From NCBI GenBank assembly GCA_902141825.1, contig CABFPG010000005.1:310001-374000 (forward strand): a stretch of 64,000 nt of DNA, in the 5' to 3' direction. The stretch's first letter is position 1. Each line of letters begins with the position of its first letter. The notes beneath the pieces are model-generated. The model did not search any database. It had not been told where the DNA came from and saw only the letters and a list, made by a program, of their open reading frames with translations. The DNA comes from Thalassocella blandensis (GTDB lineage: Bacteria; Pseudomonadota; Gammaproteobacteria; Pseudomonadales; Cellvibrionaceae). The position numbers and the translations under genes were made by a program. Below, piece by piece: positions 17,948-26,625 of this stretch.

Positions 17948-19228
17948 TTAATTTGCAACGTCAAGCCTTTGGGACGATGTTGGGTTGTTTGCATCTTCCG
18001 ACAGCGGCGGCACGGTAAACAGGAATTCCCGAATGTCGCTATTCATACCATCTTCAAACGCATAAGTGCCAATCATTCTGGCTCCGCCAAACGTTTTCAT
18101 TAAGCCTGTTATGGTAAGTCTTGGAGTGCTTCGTTGCGCTTGTGTCACAGCCTCAATCTGTAGACTGTAATCTTCGTTCAGCCAAAACCGGGACGGCTTT
18201 TGGGGTAAACGATTTCCTGTGTATACCAGGGTGCTAATTATGGTGTTCTCGTGGCTTAAGCGCCGAATTCTGTTGGCGATAAACTCCATCTGATTTGACG
18301 AGCAAAAATTCAGTAGATCCCACGCCATAATGACATCGAACTGTTTGCCGTTAAACTGCAACGCGTTTGGGCTTATGCCGCTATAGTAATTCTGCATCGC
18401 ATTTGTATTTTGGGGGTGAGTGAGATTGCTGGCCAGGTCCTCAAAATAGACTTCTCCAAATGACTGGCGCCAGACTTCCAGGTTGCCGCGAGATTTCACT
18501 CCAAGATCCAGAATAGATCGATGGTCTTTTTGTTCTTTGATGCGTATCAGGCTGGGAGAGTAATGTCGCAGTGTTTCTTTCATTTGCTCGCGGAAATTCA
18601 TTGGCTTCATTTCAGCGACGGTTGTGAGCTGATTGCGCTGGCTGAGGCTGGGTTGGTAGCGAATCAATTGTTCAGCAAAACCCGCTAGCATCCCTTCATG
18701 CTGACTGATTGAGTTTTCAATCTGAAAGTCAGGTGAGTGTTTATAGAACTGCGATAATGTAAATCCCGGATACTGTCGTTGGGCGACTGAAAATTTTTGC
18801 ACTTTTACGCGGTGCTTATCTAAAATTTCAAATTGTGGTGGTTGCTTGGGAACGGAGCCGCCAGGATATTTGATGGTGAAAATGAAAGTATCCTGTTTGC
18901 ACCACGGTTTAATGTAGCTGAGAAGCGCTACCGTGTTTTCAAACGGAAGGTAGTTTAAAAGATCCCAGGCCAGCACAATGTCAAATCGCTCATCACTGTT
19001 TTTGGGTAGGCAATATTCTTGCAGCGCCGTTGCAAACTGTTCAGCAGGTTGAGTGTGGTGTTGTTCGATAAAGTCCTTCAGGTCTTCAAAGATAATTTTT
19101 CCTGAATTGGAAGAAAAGAAATTAAATGTTCCCGCTGTGCAGGCGCCGAGATCCAGTACTCGCAAATCGGATCGTTCCCTGGTTGCATTGTAGATGGCGG
19201 TTAATCCTGGAGAGCGGTGTATGTGCAT
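17948..19228 (-). CDS. Internally duplicated methyltransferase-like protein
   Basis: A 426-residue soluble protein made of two copies of a Rossmann-type methyltransferase-like domain, in register at an exact offset of 215 residues: V-L-D-L-G-A-C-T-A-G (24-33) and I-L-D-L-G-V-K-S-R-G (239-248); F-E-D-L at 47 and 262; F-D-I-V-L-A-W-D-L-L-N-Y (82-93) and F-D-V-I-M-A-W-D-L-L-N-F (297-308); A-Q-R at 149 and 364. The first motif lacks the usual G-x-G-x-G of SAM-binding methyltransferases, so activity is doubtful. It lies 104 bp downstream of the bactofilin gene on the same strand, with a large stem-loop between, so the two may be cotranscribed. The function is unknown; a scaffold or regulatory role at the cell surface is speculation. 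Confidence 0.85.
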   Translation of the reverse strand: MHIHRSPGLTAIYNATRERSDLRVLDLGACTAGTFNFFSSNSGKIIFEDLKDFIEQHHTQPAEQFATALQEYCLPKNSDERFDIVLAWDLLNYLPFENTVALLSYIKPWCKQDTFIFTIKYPGGSVPKQPPQFEILDKHRVKVQKFSVAQRQYPGFTLSQFYKHSPDFQIENSISQHEGMLAGFAEQLIRYQPSLSQRNQLTTVAEMKPMNFREQMKETLRHYSPSLIRIKEQKDHRSILDLGVKSRGNLEVWRQSFGEVYFEDLASNLTHPQNTNAMQNYYSGISPNALQFNGKQFDVIMAWDLLNFCSSNQMEFIANRIRRLSHENTIISTLVYTGNRLPQKPSRFWLNEDYSLQIEAVTQAQRSTPRLTITGLMKTFGGARMIGTYAFEDGMNSDIREFLFTVPPLSEDANNPTSSQRLDVAN

Positions 19229-19276
19229 CCTAACTGACTCTTAACGTACAAAAAATAAGGGGCGGTGCAAGTGATG

Positions 19277-19324
19277 GGCTTACATTATCTTACGTCATCA
19301 GATGGTGGGTAAGTAATGTAAGCC
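19277..19324. repeat. Long inverted repeat between bactofilin and the duplicated gene
   Basis: GGCTTACATTA-T-CTTAC (19277-19293) pairs with GTAAGTAATGTAAGCC (19309-19324), 16 pairs with a single bulged T and a 15-nt loop. No T-run follows on either strand, so this looks like an RNA-processing, stability or attenuation element inside a possible operon, or a protein-binding palindrome. Confidence 0.75.
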
Positions 19325-19332
19325 GGGAAGTA

Positions 19333-19920
19333 TTAAGCGGGCTCAGAGCTTTCGCTTTTTTCTTTGTCCGCGGTAAATGACGGTGTTTTGCTCGAGGACA
19401 TGGAAGAAAAGCCGTATTCTTTCAGTGGTGAGTTTTGCGCGCCGGATTCCATGTCGATTGAGCCACGGAATTTAGCGCCGTCTTCCAATGTGACACGATC
19501 TGCCACTAAATTGCCTTTTACATTGCTGGAAGACAGGATGGCAATACGCTCTTCACCGAAAACATCGCCTTCAACAGTGCCTTCGATGCTAATCGTTTTT
19601 GCGAGAACATTGGCTTTTATTACGCCTTGTTTCCCAACAATAACATTGTTGCCTTTGAGGTCGATGGTGCCTTCAACGTGTCCTTGTATCAGCAGATCTT
19701 CTTCGCCAACCAGTTCGCCTTTAAAGCGAATCTTGGGGCCGATGATTGCTGTCGGTGATGATTCTTGCGGTTTTGCTGTAGTAGCTGTAGCTGTAGCTGG
19801 CGCGGAGTATGAGCTCATGGGTTCTTTCTCGGCAATAGGTTGCTGGATAGGTGAAACCTCTGCTGCGGTAGATAAAGAGGGGTCTACTTTTTTTGCATCG
19901 TTCTTACTGCTGCGTATCAT
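19333..19920 (-). CDS. Bactofilin (polymer-forming cytoskeletal protein)
   Basis: Bactofilins self-assemble without nucleotide into filaments at the inner face of the membrane, where they organise cell shape, stalk or surface-polymer machinery. The central domain (about residues 65-160) shows the expected right-handed beta-helix rhythm, with repeated G-x-[VI] turns: L-I-Q-G-H-V-E-G-T-I, S-I-E-G-T-V-E-G-D-V-F-G, N-V-K-G-N-L-V-A-D-R-V. The flanks are low-complexity and probably disordered: an Ala/Thr/Ser-rich N-terminal 60 residues and a Ser/Lys-rich tail. At 195 residues it is normal for the family. No M23 peptidase partner lies beside it; instead it neighbours glycosyl, acyl and methyl transferases. 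Confidence 0.93.
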   Translation of the reverse strand: MIRSSKNDAKKVDPSLSTAAEVSPIQQPIAEKEPMSSYSAPATATATTAKPQESSPTAIIGPKIRFKGELVGEEDLLIQGHVEGTIDLKGNNVIVGKQGVIKANVLAKTISIEGTVEGDVFGEERIAILSSSNVKGNLVADRVTLEDGAKFRGSIDMESGAQNSPLKEYGFSSMSSSKTPSFTADKEKSESSEPA

Positions 19921-20319
19921 GAAAAAGCCTACAAAAGTCTATGTAATTTACGCTGCAATGCCCTTATCGCAAATCACACAATAAAAATTTGATGATAGGT
20001 GCTTCCTGCTACTACCTATGAGTATATTGAGACGCCACTACAATGCGCTTAGCTTGATTGGGTTTTACGTTTGTAAGTGTAAGTCGCATAAGACTTCCCT
20101 GCTTTCTGCTGTAGACCAATATTTTTTATAGGAATGTTTGCTTAAGCTGAAGCGATGTTTCTGGTAAACATGGTTGAACAGAAATGCAAATCAATATTAC
20201 CGATATTGTTTTATAGTGAAAAGGCTTTGACCGTGAAAGGGTGAAAAAAATGCGCGGAAAATAAAGTTATCGGGGCGGGTTTTGCTTATTTGAAATGCAT
20301 GTGTGAACTGCTTCACAGT
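19921..20319. other. Intergenic region upstream of the bactofilin gene
   Basis: About 400 bp between two minus-strand genes. It should contain the bactofilin promoter. No repeats, stable hairpin or coding frame were found. Confidence 0.4.
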
Positions 20320-21054
20320 TTAGTCGTTTTGGCCCGGGGAAATCTTCGAGCGAATCCAATTAAAGAAAGTATTGTTATGTAGCAGGTACTTGTCGAGCTC
20401 GATTTGATTGTTAAGGTAGGCCTGTGGGTCCTGTGTCACATTATCAAATAAAACGTCGCGCTTTAGCATGCGACGACGGGGGTTGAGCTTTTTGATGACC
20501 TTGGCCGGATTGCCGCCAGCAACACAGTTGGCCTCAATATCCTGAATCACAACAGAGCCTGCAGCAATGACACTGTTCTCTCCTATGGTAACGCCTTTGC
20601 CAATAATCGCGCGTAAACCTATCCAAACGTTATCGTGAATAACAATCGGGGCGGAGCATTTGAATGGGCGGGTGCGATTATATAACCCATGCCAATCACT
20701 ATCGCTGATATTCACATCTGCGGCAATCATGCAGTTGTGGCCGATTTCAATGTTGATTGCAGAGGCAATATTCACACCGGGTGAAATCAGGCAGTGATCA
20801 CCAATCCTTATATGTCCTTGCTCCTGTTTGCTGGACCAGGCGAACATTTTTACCGGTTGATGTTTTTCGCTGATGATGTGCAGGTGATGACCGGCAGAAA
20901 TATTTTTTCCTGTTATCTGCAGCGATTGAGGTCGCAGAAAAAACGGGCAGATGCCCAGCGAATCGAACTGCGGACGAACGATGCGTTCCACATACACATT
21001 GTTGATGTAGCGTTGTAATTTTTTAATCAAAAATGGTTTGTGTTCTTTGCGCAC
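20320..21054 (-). CDS. Hexapeptide-repeat O-acyltransferase (left-handed beta-helix)
   Basis: Cytosolic acetyl- or acyltransferase of the WcaF/NodL/CysE fold that would modify a sugar or sugar nucleotide for a surface glycan. The C-terminal half (about residues 85-205) has hexapeptide repeats of the [IV]-G-x-x-[ACS] type, an internal D-W-H-G-L loop carrying the probable catalytic histidine, and the family-typical end G-N-P-A-K-V-I-K-K-L. The N-terminal 80 residues are longer than in small maltose-acetyltransferase types and a C-terminal tail of 40 residues follows. It is divergent from the methyltransferase gene at 21181 and is probably part of the glycan gene neighbourhood. Confidence 0.87.
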   Translation of the reverse strand: MRKEHKPFLIKKLQRYINNVYVERIVRPQFDSLGICPFFLRPQSLQITGKNISAGHHLHIISEKHQPVKMFAWSSKQEQGHIRIGDHCLISPGVNIASAINIEIGHNCMIAADVNISDSDWHGLYNRTRPFKCSAPIVIHDNVWIGLRAIIGKGVTIGENSVIAAGSVVIQDIEANCVAGGNPAKVIKKLNPRRRMLKRDVLFDNVTQDPQAYLNNQIELDKYLLHNNTFFNWIRSKISPGQND

Positions 21055-21085
21055 GTTGCTTGTTTAACTTGGCTTTTGGAATGCA

Positions 21086-21115
21086 TTAACGTTGTTGTGG
21101 AAAAACGTTTATAAT
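21086..21115 (+). promoter_or_regulatory. Possible sigma-70 promoter of the 21181 methyltransferase gene
   Basis: A perfect -10 box TATAAT at 21110-21115 is preceded, 18 bp upstream, by TTAACG (21086-21091), a weak -35 box. It lies about 65 bp before the start codon, on the correct strand. Confidence 0.35.
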
Positions 21116-21180
21116 GCTCGTTGCTTTATTGTTGTCTGCAGCTGGTCTGCAAGTTTAAATTTATTTAACGGGAAAGTCCC

Positions 21181-21810
21181 ATGTCGAACGAGTTTTTTTC
21201 CAATTTTTTTCAACAACATGCCGTAAAAGGTTTTCTTGCTGAAGATGAGGGGCTGGCGCTTTATGAAAAAGCACTGGCTGCTGCTGATATTGGCCCTTGC
21301 CTGGAAATTGGAAGTTATTGTGGTAAATCAACAGTGTATTTGGGGTTGGCGTGCAAGGAGACTCACAACACCTTGTACGCGGTTGATCATCATCGCGGAT
21401 CGGAAGAGCACCAGCTTGGTGAGGAGTATCACGACCCGGATTTGTACGATAAAAAACACCAGTGTATGGACAGTTTTCCTGAATTTCGAAAAACCATTCA
21501 AGCGGCTCAGGTCGATAAATTTGTTGTGCCGGTGGTTGCCAGCTCCGAGTTGACCGTTCGTCACTGGCAAACGCCGTTGGGTATGGTGTTCGTCGACGGT
21601 GGCCACAGCCATCAAATGGCAATGAATGATTGCGTATCCTGGTCAAGGAAACTCGCTGTAGGAGGCATACTGGCAGTGCACGATTTGTTTGCATTGCCGG
21701 AAGAGGGTGGTCAGGGGCCACATTTGGCTTTTGAACATATCGCCAGCTCTCGTCAATTTGAGCGCTTGGCGAAAGTGAATAGTCTTGGTTTTTTAAGGCG
21801 AATCGCTTAG
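21181..21810 (+). CDS. Class I SAM-dependent methyltransferase (Methyltransf_24 type)
   Basis: A 209-residue protein with motif I L-E-I-G-S-Y-C-G-K-S-T (SAM binding), followed by Y-A-V-D-H-H-R (acidic end of strand 2 type) and F-V-D-G-G-H-S-H (strand 4/5), then G-G-I-L-A-V-H-D. This motif set marks the Methyltransf_24 family, whose members modify sugars or small molecules in surface-glycan and secondary-metabolite clusters. Its stop codon overlaps by four bases that of the convergent toroid-fold gene, so the two genes end against each other. The substrate is unknown; the neighbouring glycosyltransferase suggests a glycan. Confidence 0.87.
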   Translation: MSNEFFSNFFQQHAVKGFLAEDEGLALYEKALAAADIGPCLEIGSYCGKSTVYLGLACKETHNTLYAVDHHRGSEEHQLGEEYHDPDLYDKKHQCMDSFPEFRKTIQAAQVDKFVVPVVASSELTVRHWQTPLGMVFVDGGHSHQMAMNDCVSWSRKLAVGGILAVHDLFALPEEGGQGPHLAFEHIASSRQFERLAKVNSLGFLRRIA

Positions 21811-22853
21811 GTCAAAAGCTGGCTGGGTGAGGTGAACAGGCTGGCTGCGGGTGTCAAGGAATGGAGTGCATCCAAGGCCAGCAAAATTGCACCTGCCGTC
21901 CAGGTCGTTTTTTCCTGTGGCCAAATAACGTTATCGCGAAAGCTGTAACCTGTCCAAAATCCGCCATCATCATCCTGCCATTGCAGAAGTGCTTTAAAAA
22001 TTTTAAACGCGGCATTTTTCTGTCCGGCGGCAATTAATGCCATGGTTAATTCGCATGACTCGGCTACCGTTACCCATGGTTCATCGCTCACACAGCGGCA
22101 GCCCAATTGCGGGTGTACGAATTCATCCCAGCGCGACTGTAACCGTAACTGCGCTTCTTCCTTGTTATAAATTCCAGCGAGAACAGGGTAAAACCAGTCC
22201 ATTGAGAATCGTGCTTTGCTTTCCCAGCTGCGATCAAAACGCCAGGGGCGGTTTTTCAGGCAGTCCGCCAGTTTGACGTAGGCCAGCACCCAGGATTGTT
22301 TATCTTTTCCAAGCAGGTGTGCAAGATGGATGGCGCATTCAATGCTGCGTAAGATAGAGCTGCATGCTGTGACCAGAGCATCTTTGGGGAGTGTTTCTTT
22401 GTCCGAGAGTGCCCATTGAATATCGCCTTCTGCGCGTTGCTGTGAAACAACAAAATCAATGGCTCTTTCAATAGTAATAAAATGTTTCTGAACGAAATCC
22501 AAATCATTGCTAATGAGATAGTACTGCCAAAGCCCCGTGGCGGGATAGGCGACAAAATTGGTTTCTATTTTATGTCGATCCAAATCGCCGTCTTGTTCAT
22601 CACCTTTGTATTTTGCAAACCAGCTTCCATCGGTGTTTTGTTGTTGGGCAAGCCAGACAAAGGCGTGGCGAAATGCGCTGAACTCTTCAGCAATGGCAAG
22701 TCCCATAGCCGCTTCGATATGGTCCCACGGGTCGAGTTTGCCTTGCTCAAACCACAGGATGGCGCCATCACTTTGTTGTGCGCTTAAAATGTAGCGTTTG
22801 CTCTTTTCGGTAATGTTGGCAATTGTGTGCGGCGTCAGCGTTTCAATATCCAA
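21807..22853 (-). CDS. Alpha/alpha-toroid (prenyltransferase/cyclase-like) protein
   Basis: About 348 residues of repeated helical hairpins with the terpenoid-cyclase/prenyltransferase signature: Q-Q-S-D-G-A-I-L-W-F (near residue 20), Q-Q-N-T-D-G-S-W-F (about 70), D-D-D-G-G-F-W-T-G-Y near the C-terminus. No D-x-D-D catalytic motif of squalene-hopene cyclases is evident, so it may be a glycan- or lipid-processing toroid. The frame is open to 22922, but the likely start is TTG at 22853, two bases after the stop of the upstream methyltransferase gene, with GGAG 10 nt before it, implying translational coupling. It is the last gene of the GT4-methyltransferase-toroid operon. Confidence 0.78.
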   Translation of the reverse strand: MDIETLTPHTIANITEKSKRYILSAQQSDGAILWFEQGKLDPWDHIEAAMGLAIAEEFSAFRHAFVWLAQQQNTDGSWFAKYKGDEQDGDLDRHKIETNFVAYPATGLWQYYLISNDLDFVQKHFITIERAIDFVVSQQRAEGDIQWALSDKETLPKDALVTACSSILRSIECAIHLAHLLGKDKQSWVLAYVKLADCLKNRPWRFDRSWESKARFSMDWFYPVLAGIYNKEEAQLRLQSRWDEFVHPQLGCRCVSDEPWVTVAESCELTMALIAAGQKNAAFKIFKALLQWQDDDGGFWTGYSFRDNVIWPQEKTTWTAGAILLALDALHSLTPAASLFTSPSQLLT

Positions 22854-22855
22854 TA

Positions 22856-23572
22856 CTAAGATTCTCCAGCCTGTTTGGAAAAATACATTACGATGCTTTT
22901 GCCCATTATCGGGTTTAAACATTTTTCAGCAAATTGGGTGATCCAGGGGCGTTTCAGTAAGTCCCACACCAGCAGTTTATGGTAGAGCCGCACGGGAAGA
23001 AAGTTTTCACCTCGGTTCCAGAATGCGCAACGCAGCCACCAGTAAGGCACGTGAAGGGCGTGCGCCCAATGACGTCCGTGAAAGCGATACTGCATTTGTT
23101 TGATGGCATTGCGTAGTTGCCGACTGTTAAAAATGCGGATGTGGCCGCCTTCCACCTGATGGTAGGCCGAGCTCAGGCGCCAGCAGATTTTTTCCGGCCA
23201 ATAGCGCGGAACACTGATATTCAGGCTGCCGCCTGGTTTCAGAATACGATGGATTTCCTGCAGTATCTGTTCATAGGCTTCAATATGTTCCAGTACTTCT
23301 GAACAGATAATGTGATCGAAGCTGTTGTCGGCAAATGGAAGGTGAAACCCATTGGCCTGGCAGTAAAGTGTACGAGCGGCTGAAGCCGGATCAAATGCTT
23401 CGTGTCTGGATTTTGCAGTCGCGATATCGGCAAAACACAAGTCTATACCAATCACGTGAATATTCGATTTTTCCCACGCGGCGCCAATTGTGTGTCTGCC
23501 TTCACCACACCCCAGGTCTAGTAACACATCGTGATCGCGAATCGGAATTTTTTTGAAATCAACGGTTAGCAT
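22856..23572 (-). CDS. Class I SAM-dependent methyltransferase (Methyltransf_11 type)
   Basis: Predicted methyltransferase of 238 residues with a complete SAM-binding set: motif I L-L-D-L-G-C-G-E-G-R-H, acidic I-G-I-D-L at the end of strand 2, H-I-I-C-S-E-V-L-E-H-I (motif III) and L-K-P-G-G-S-L (strand 5). The frame is open to 23641, but the start at 23572, seven bases inside the end of the glycosyltransferase gene, places the fold correctly and gives typical operon overlap. It lies between a GT4 glycosyltransferase and a toroid protein, so a sugar or polyprenyl-linked glycan is a reasonable but unproven substrate. Confidence 0.88.
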   Translation of the reverse strand: MLTVDFKKIPIRDHDVLLDLGCGEGRHTIGAAWEKSNIHVIGIDLCFADIATAKSRHEAFDPASAARTLYCQANGFHLPFADNSFDHIICSEVLEHIEAYEQILQEIHRILKPGGSLNISVPRYWPEKICWRLSSAYHQVEGGHIRIFNSRQLRNAIKQMQYRFHGRHWAHALHVPYWWLRCAFWNRGENFLPVRLYHKLLVWDLLKRPWITQFAEKCLNPIMGKSIVMYFSKQAGES

Positions 23573-24900
23573 GGTGATTCGCTGCTGTGCAAAATGCGTG
23601 AATAATATTGCGTGAGTTGTTCGGCAACCTTGGACCAGCAAAAATTCTGCAGGATGTGCTCTCTGGCGCTGGTGCCAAGCTGCTGGCGTTGATCGGGATT
23701 ATCCAGCAGGAAGGCAATTTGTTGGGCGAGCGCCTGACTATTGCCTTTGGGAACCACAATACCCGCATTCCCGACAACTTCAGGCAAGGCCCCGCCATCT
23801 GTCGCGATAATGGGAACGCCGCAAGCCATTGCTTCGCCCGCAGGTAAGCCAAAGCCCTCGTAAAGTGAAGGGCTAACGGCAATGCTGGATTGCGCATATT
23901 GTTCAACAAGCGCCTCAGTGGAGATGCCTGAAACAAAACTTACGCTATCCTGCAAATTCAGCTCGTTCAGCAATTTGGCTGTGCTGCCATTTTCTTTGAG
24001 CTTGCCAATGACACACAGGTGTAAATGGGGGTAGTTCGGCTTGAGTTGCGCAATAGCCTGTAACAAGTAGCTCAGCCCCTTTAAAGGTTGGTCTGCAGAG
24101 GCGGTGGTGATGAGTCTGAATGGTTGTCGCTTTATGTCTGGCAAAGGTCGAAAAATCGCGGTATCTATACCATTGTGGATCACCGGTGTGCGGGCAGGAA
24201 TCCGCTTGAAATGTTCCGCGATATCTCCCTGCGAAACTTTGGACACGGTGATGACGTTGTCGAGCTGACTGACGACTTTTTCCTGCATGGCGAGGAAGTG
24301 GTACCAGCGTTTGATTAGCAGGCGGTACCCCCAGCGGTCTTCGCTATCCAGAGCGAGTTGACGGTCACGGTGTATTGGGTGGTGAATAGTACTGACCACC
24401 TTGTGTCCAAGATTTTGTAGAGTCAATAATCCCGTGCACAGGCTTTGATTATCGTGAATGATGTCATAGTCGCTATGGGCCAGACGTTTCGCGATACGTC
24501 TACCAAATGTGTAAGGTTCGCCAAAACCGCCGGTGGCCATCGTCCACCACTCATATGTGTCTGCAAACGATTTTAAATGGTGCCAGCGCAATGCGTAGAT
24601 GTGTTTTTCGTGGGCGTAAAGATCCAGGCTGGGTACTTTATGCAGCGTGATGTCATTATCCAGCTCGGGATACGGTGGGCCAGAAAATACATCGACCTGA
24701 TGCCCAAGCGCGGCAAGCGCTCTGCTGAGGTATTTCACGTAGATGCCCTGGCCGCCAACGAAGGGATGGCTTCGGTATCCCAGCAGGGCAATTTTCAGAG
24801 GGCGAAATCCCGCTGGCGCGGTGGTTTCATAAAGGTTTGAGGAGCCTGGCTCCATGGTTTCTGCCAGAGGTTGGCTGGCAGCAGGGTGAGCAGCGTTCAT
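23566..24900 (-). CDS. Glycosyltransferase family 4
   Basis: GT-B retaining glycosyltransferase of 444 residues, cytosolic or membrane-associated, using a nucleotide sugar. The N-terminal Rossmann domain begins I-A-L-L-G-Y-R-S-H-P-F-V-G-G-Q-G-I-Y, with the glycine-rich acceptor loop; the C-terminal domain has V-I-G-K-L and the E-x7-E motif E-G-F-G-L-P-A-G-E in the donor site. About 30 Ser/Pro-rich residues precede the domain. It heads a minus-strand operon of three genes with overlapping ends. Donor and product cannot be told; a surface polysaccharide or glycolipid is inferred from the neighbours. Confidence 0.92.
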   Translation of the reverse strand: MNAAHPAASQPLAETMEPGSSNLYETTAPAGFRPLKIALLGYRSHPFVGGQGIYVKYLSRALAALGHQVDVFSGPPYPELDNDITLHKVPSLDLYAHEKHIYALRWHHLKSFADTYEWWTMATGGFGEPYTFGRRIAKRLAHSDYDIIHDNQSLCTGLLTLQNLGHKVVSTIHHPIHRDRQLALDSEDRWGYRLLIKRWYHFLAMQEKVVSQLDNVITVSKVSQGDIAEHFKRIPARTPVIHNGIDTAIFRPLPDIKRQPFRLITTASADQPLKGLSYLLQAIAQLKPNYPHLHLCVIGKLKENGSTAKLLNELNLQDSVSFVSGISTEALVEQYAQSSIAVSPSLYEGFGLPAGEAMACGVPIIATDGGALPEVVGNAGIVVPKGNSQALAQQIAFLLDNPDQRQQLGTSAREHILQNFCWSKVAEQLTQYYSRILHSSESPC

Positions 24901-25268
24901 TGTTATTCGTTTGGCTCTTTTAAAATCCGGTAGGTCAAGCTAATCGACCAGTCTGGCAAAAGTTGCGGGCAAGGGCAAGGTTTGAATAGCGCGTAAGAAG
25001 TAACAATAACAATAGATATTTGCCGGCATCAGCAACAATTATTGGGCAAAATGCTGGCTCCGGCGCCGTGCTGTCCGTATAATCCGTAGCCCTAATTTTG
25101 TCACTTGCGTGCAGAATGCCGGTTATTTCGGCAGCTTGAAGCGTGAACGCACAAAAATAACCCTGGAATTGCCAAAACCGCGAGTTGACGCATCCCGTCT
25201 CTGAGACATCGCCAGTGTTATAGAATCCATAAAACGTGAGAAAACCTCAACAGCCCTAGTGAAGCCCC
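24901..25268. other. Divergent promoter region, GT4 / hisB
   Basis: 368 bp between divergently transcribed genes. A TATAAT occurs near 25078 on the plus strand without a convincing -35 box, and a short palindrome GTCTCTGAGAC at about 25197. No attenuator-like His-rich leader peptide was seen in front of hisB. Confidence 0.4.
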
Positions 25269-25862
25269 ATGAACGATAGAGTAGCCAGCGTAAAACGCGA
25301 CACCCTGGAAACCCAAATTTCCGTCGATTTGAATCTTGATGGTGATGGTAAAGGCATTTTTGCCACCGGCGTCCCCTTTCTTGAACATATGATGGATCAG
25401 ATTTCTCGCCATGGCCTCATTGATCTGGACATCAAGTGCCAGGGTGACACGCATATCGATGATCATCACAGTGTGGAGGATATTGGTATTACGATTGGTC
25501 AGGCCATGTTTAAAGCGGTTGGTGATAAACGGGGAATTCGTCGTTATGGCCACGCCTATGTTCCTTTGGATGAGGCTCTTTCGCGAGTAGTAATCGACTT
25601 TTCCGGTCGCCCTGGGTTGATAATGAATATTCCCTTTACGCAAAAGCGGATTGGTCAGTTCGATACTGAATTGTTCTGGGAGTTTTTCCAGGGCTTCGTC
25701 AACCATGCGCAGGTGACCTTACACATCGATTGTCTGCGTGGGCACAACGCTCATCATCAAATTGAAACGGTATTTAAGGCGTTTGGCAGAGCGTTGCGCA
25801 TGGCTCTTGAGCGTGACCCGCGTTTAGGTGATGCAATGCCGTCCACCAAGGGTACACTCTGA
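25269..25862 (+). CDS. hisB: Imidazoleglycerol-phosphate dehydratase
   Basis: Sixth step of histidine synthesis: imidazole glycerol phosphate is dehydrated to imidazole acetol phosphate in the cytosol. The 197-residue length is that of the monofunctional enzyme, without the phosphatase domain of the E. coli HisB fusion. Metal-binding histidine clusters are visible at [15 protein letters not shown] and N-A-H-H-Q-I-E. It is the first gene of a hisB-hisH-hisA-hisF block with gaps of 36 to 60 bp, an order shared with Pseudomonas. The remaining his genes are not in the window. Confidence 0.97.
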   Translation: MNDRVASVKRDTLETQISVDLNLDGDGKGIFATGVPFLEHMMDQISRHGLIDLDIKCQGDTHIDDHHSVEDIGITIGQAMFKAVGDKRGIRRYGHAYVPLDEALSRVVIDFSGRPGLIMNIPFTQKRIGQFDTELFWEFFQGFVNHAQVTLHIDCLRGHNAHHQIETVFKAFGRALRMALERDPRLGDAMPSTKGTL

Positions 25863-25903
25863 TTTTTTCGGATTTTTCGCTAACAACCTAAAAGCCCCTC
25901 ATC

Positions 25904-26578
25904 ATGAGTAAACAACATATTGCGGTCATCGATTACGGCATGGGTAATCTTCATTCTGTTGCCAGCGCTTTAAGCAAGGTGGCCCCCGAAGCAAAAATTT
26001 CTATCACCGGTGAAAAGCACATTATCGAAGACGCCGATCGGGTGGTGTTTCCCGGAGTGGGAGCGATACGAGACTGCATGGCAGAAATTCGCCGATTGGA
26101 CGTCGATAAAACTGTCGACAGTGTCATTCGTGCTAACAAACCGCTGCTGGCGATTTGTGTCGGTATGCAATCCCTTATGCGCTGGAGTGAAGAAAACAAA
26201 GGCGTGGATTGCTTGGACGTTTTTCCGGGACAAGTGAAGTTTTTCAGTTCCAACCCCGAGTTCTTAAAGGCGAATGATGAGGCCGCGCCGTCGGGGGAGC
26301 GACTCAAGGTTCCACATATGGGCTGGAATACCGTTAAACAGGTGGCGCATCCACTCTGGCAGGGCATCGAAGATAACAGTCGATTTTACTTTGTTCACAG
26401 CTATTACGTTAACCTTGAACAGTCCGAATTAATGGCGGGCAGTACGCATTTTGGCATTGAGTTCACGGCTGCCATAGCGCGTGAAAATATCTTTGCTGTG
26501 CAGTTCCACCCGGAAAAAAGCCACGCAAATGGATTGCAGCTGTTGCGTAATTTTGTGCAGTGGAATGGCGTTCAGTGA
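25904..26578 (+). CDS. hisH: Imidazole glycerol phosphate synthase, glutaminase subunit
   Basis: Class I glutamine amidotransferase that supplies ammonia through a channel to HisF in the heterodimeric IGP synthase. The nucleophile is in L-A-I-C-V-G-M-Q, and the rest of the triad in Q-F-H-P-E-K-S. The N-terminal [10 protein letters not shown] is diagnostic for HisH. A 15-residue insertion (D-E-A-A-P-S-G-E-R region) makes it slightly longer than many homologues, at 224 residues. It follows hisB by 41 bp. Confidence 0.97.
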   Translation: MSKQHIAVIDYGMGNLHSVASALSKVAPEAKISITGEKHIIEDADRVVFPGVGAIRDCMAEIRRLDVDKTVDSVIRANKPLLAICVGMQSLMRWSEENKGVDCLDVFPGQVKFFSSNPEFLKANDEAAPSGERLKVPHMGWNTVKQVAHPLWQGIEDNSRFYFVHSYYVNLEQSELMAGSTHFGIEFTAAIARENIFAVQFHPEKSHANGLQLLRNFVQWNGVQ

Positions 26579-26625
26579 GCTGGCCAGTGCAAGGCAGTCG
26601 ACATAACAAGACCTAAGTGAGTGAC

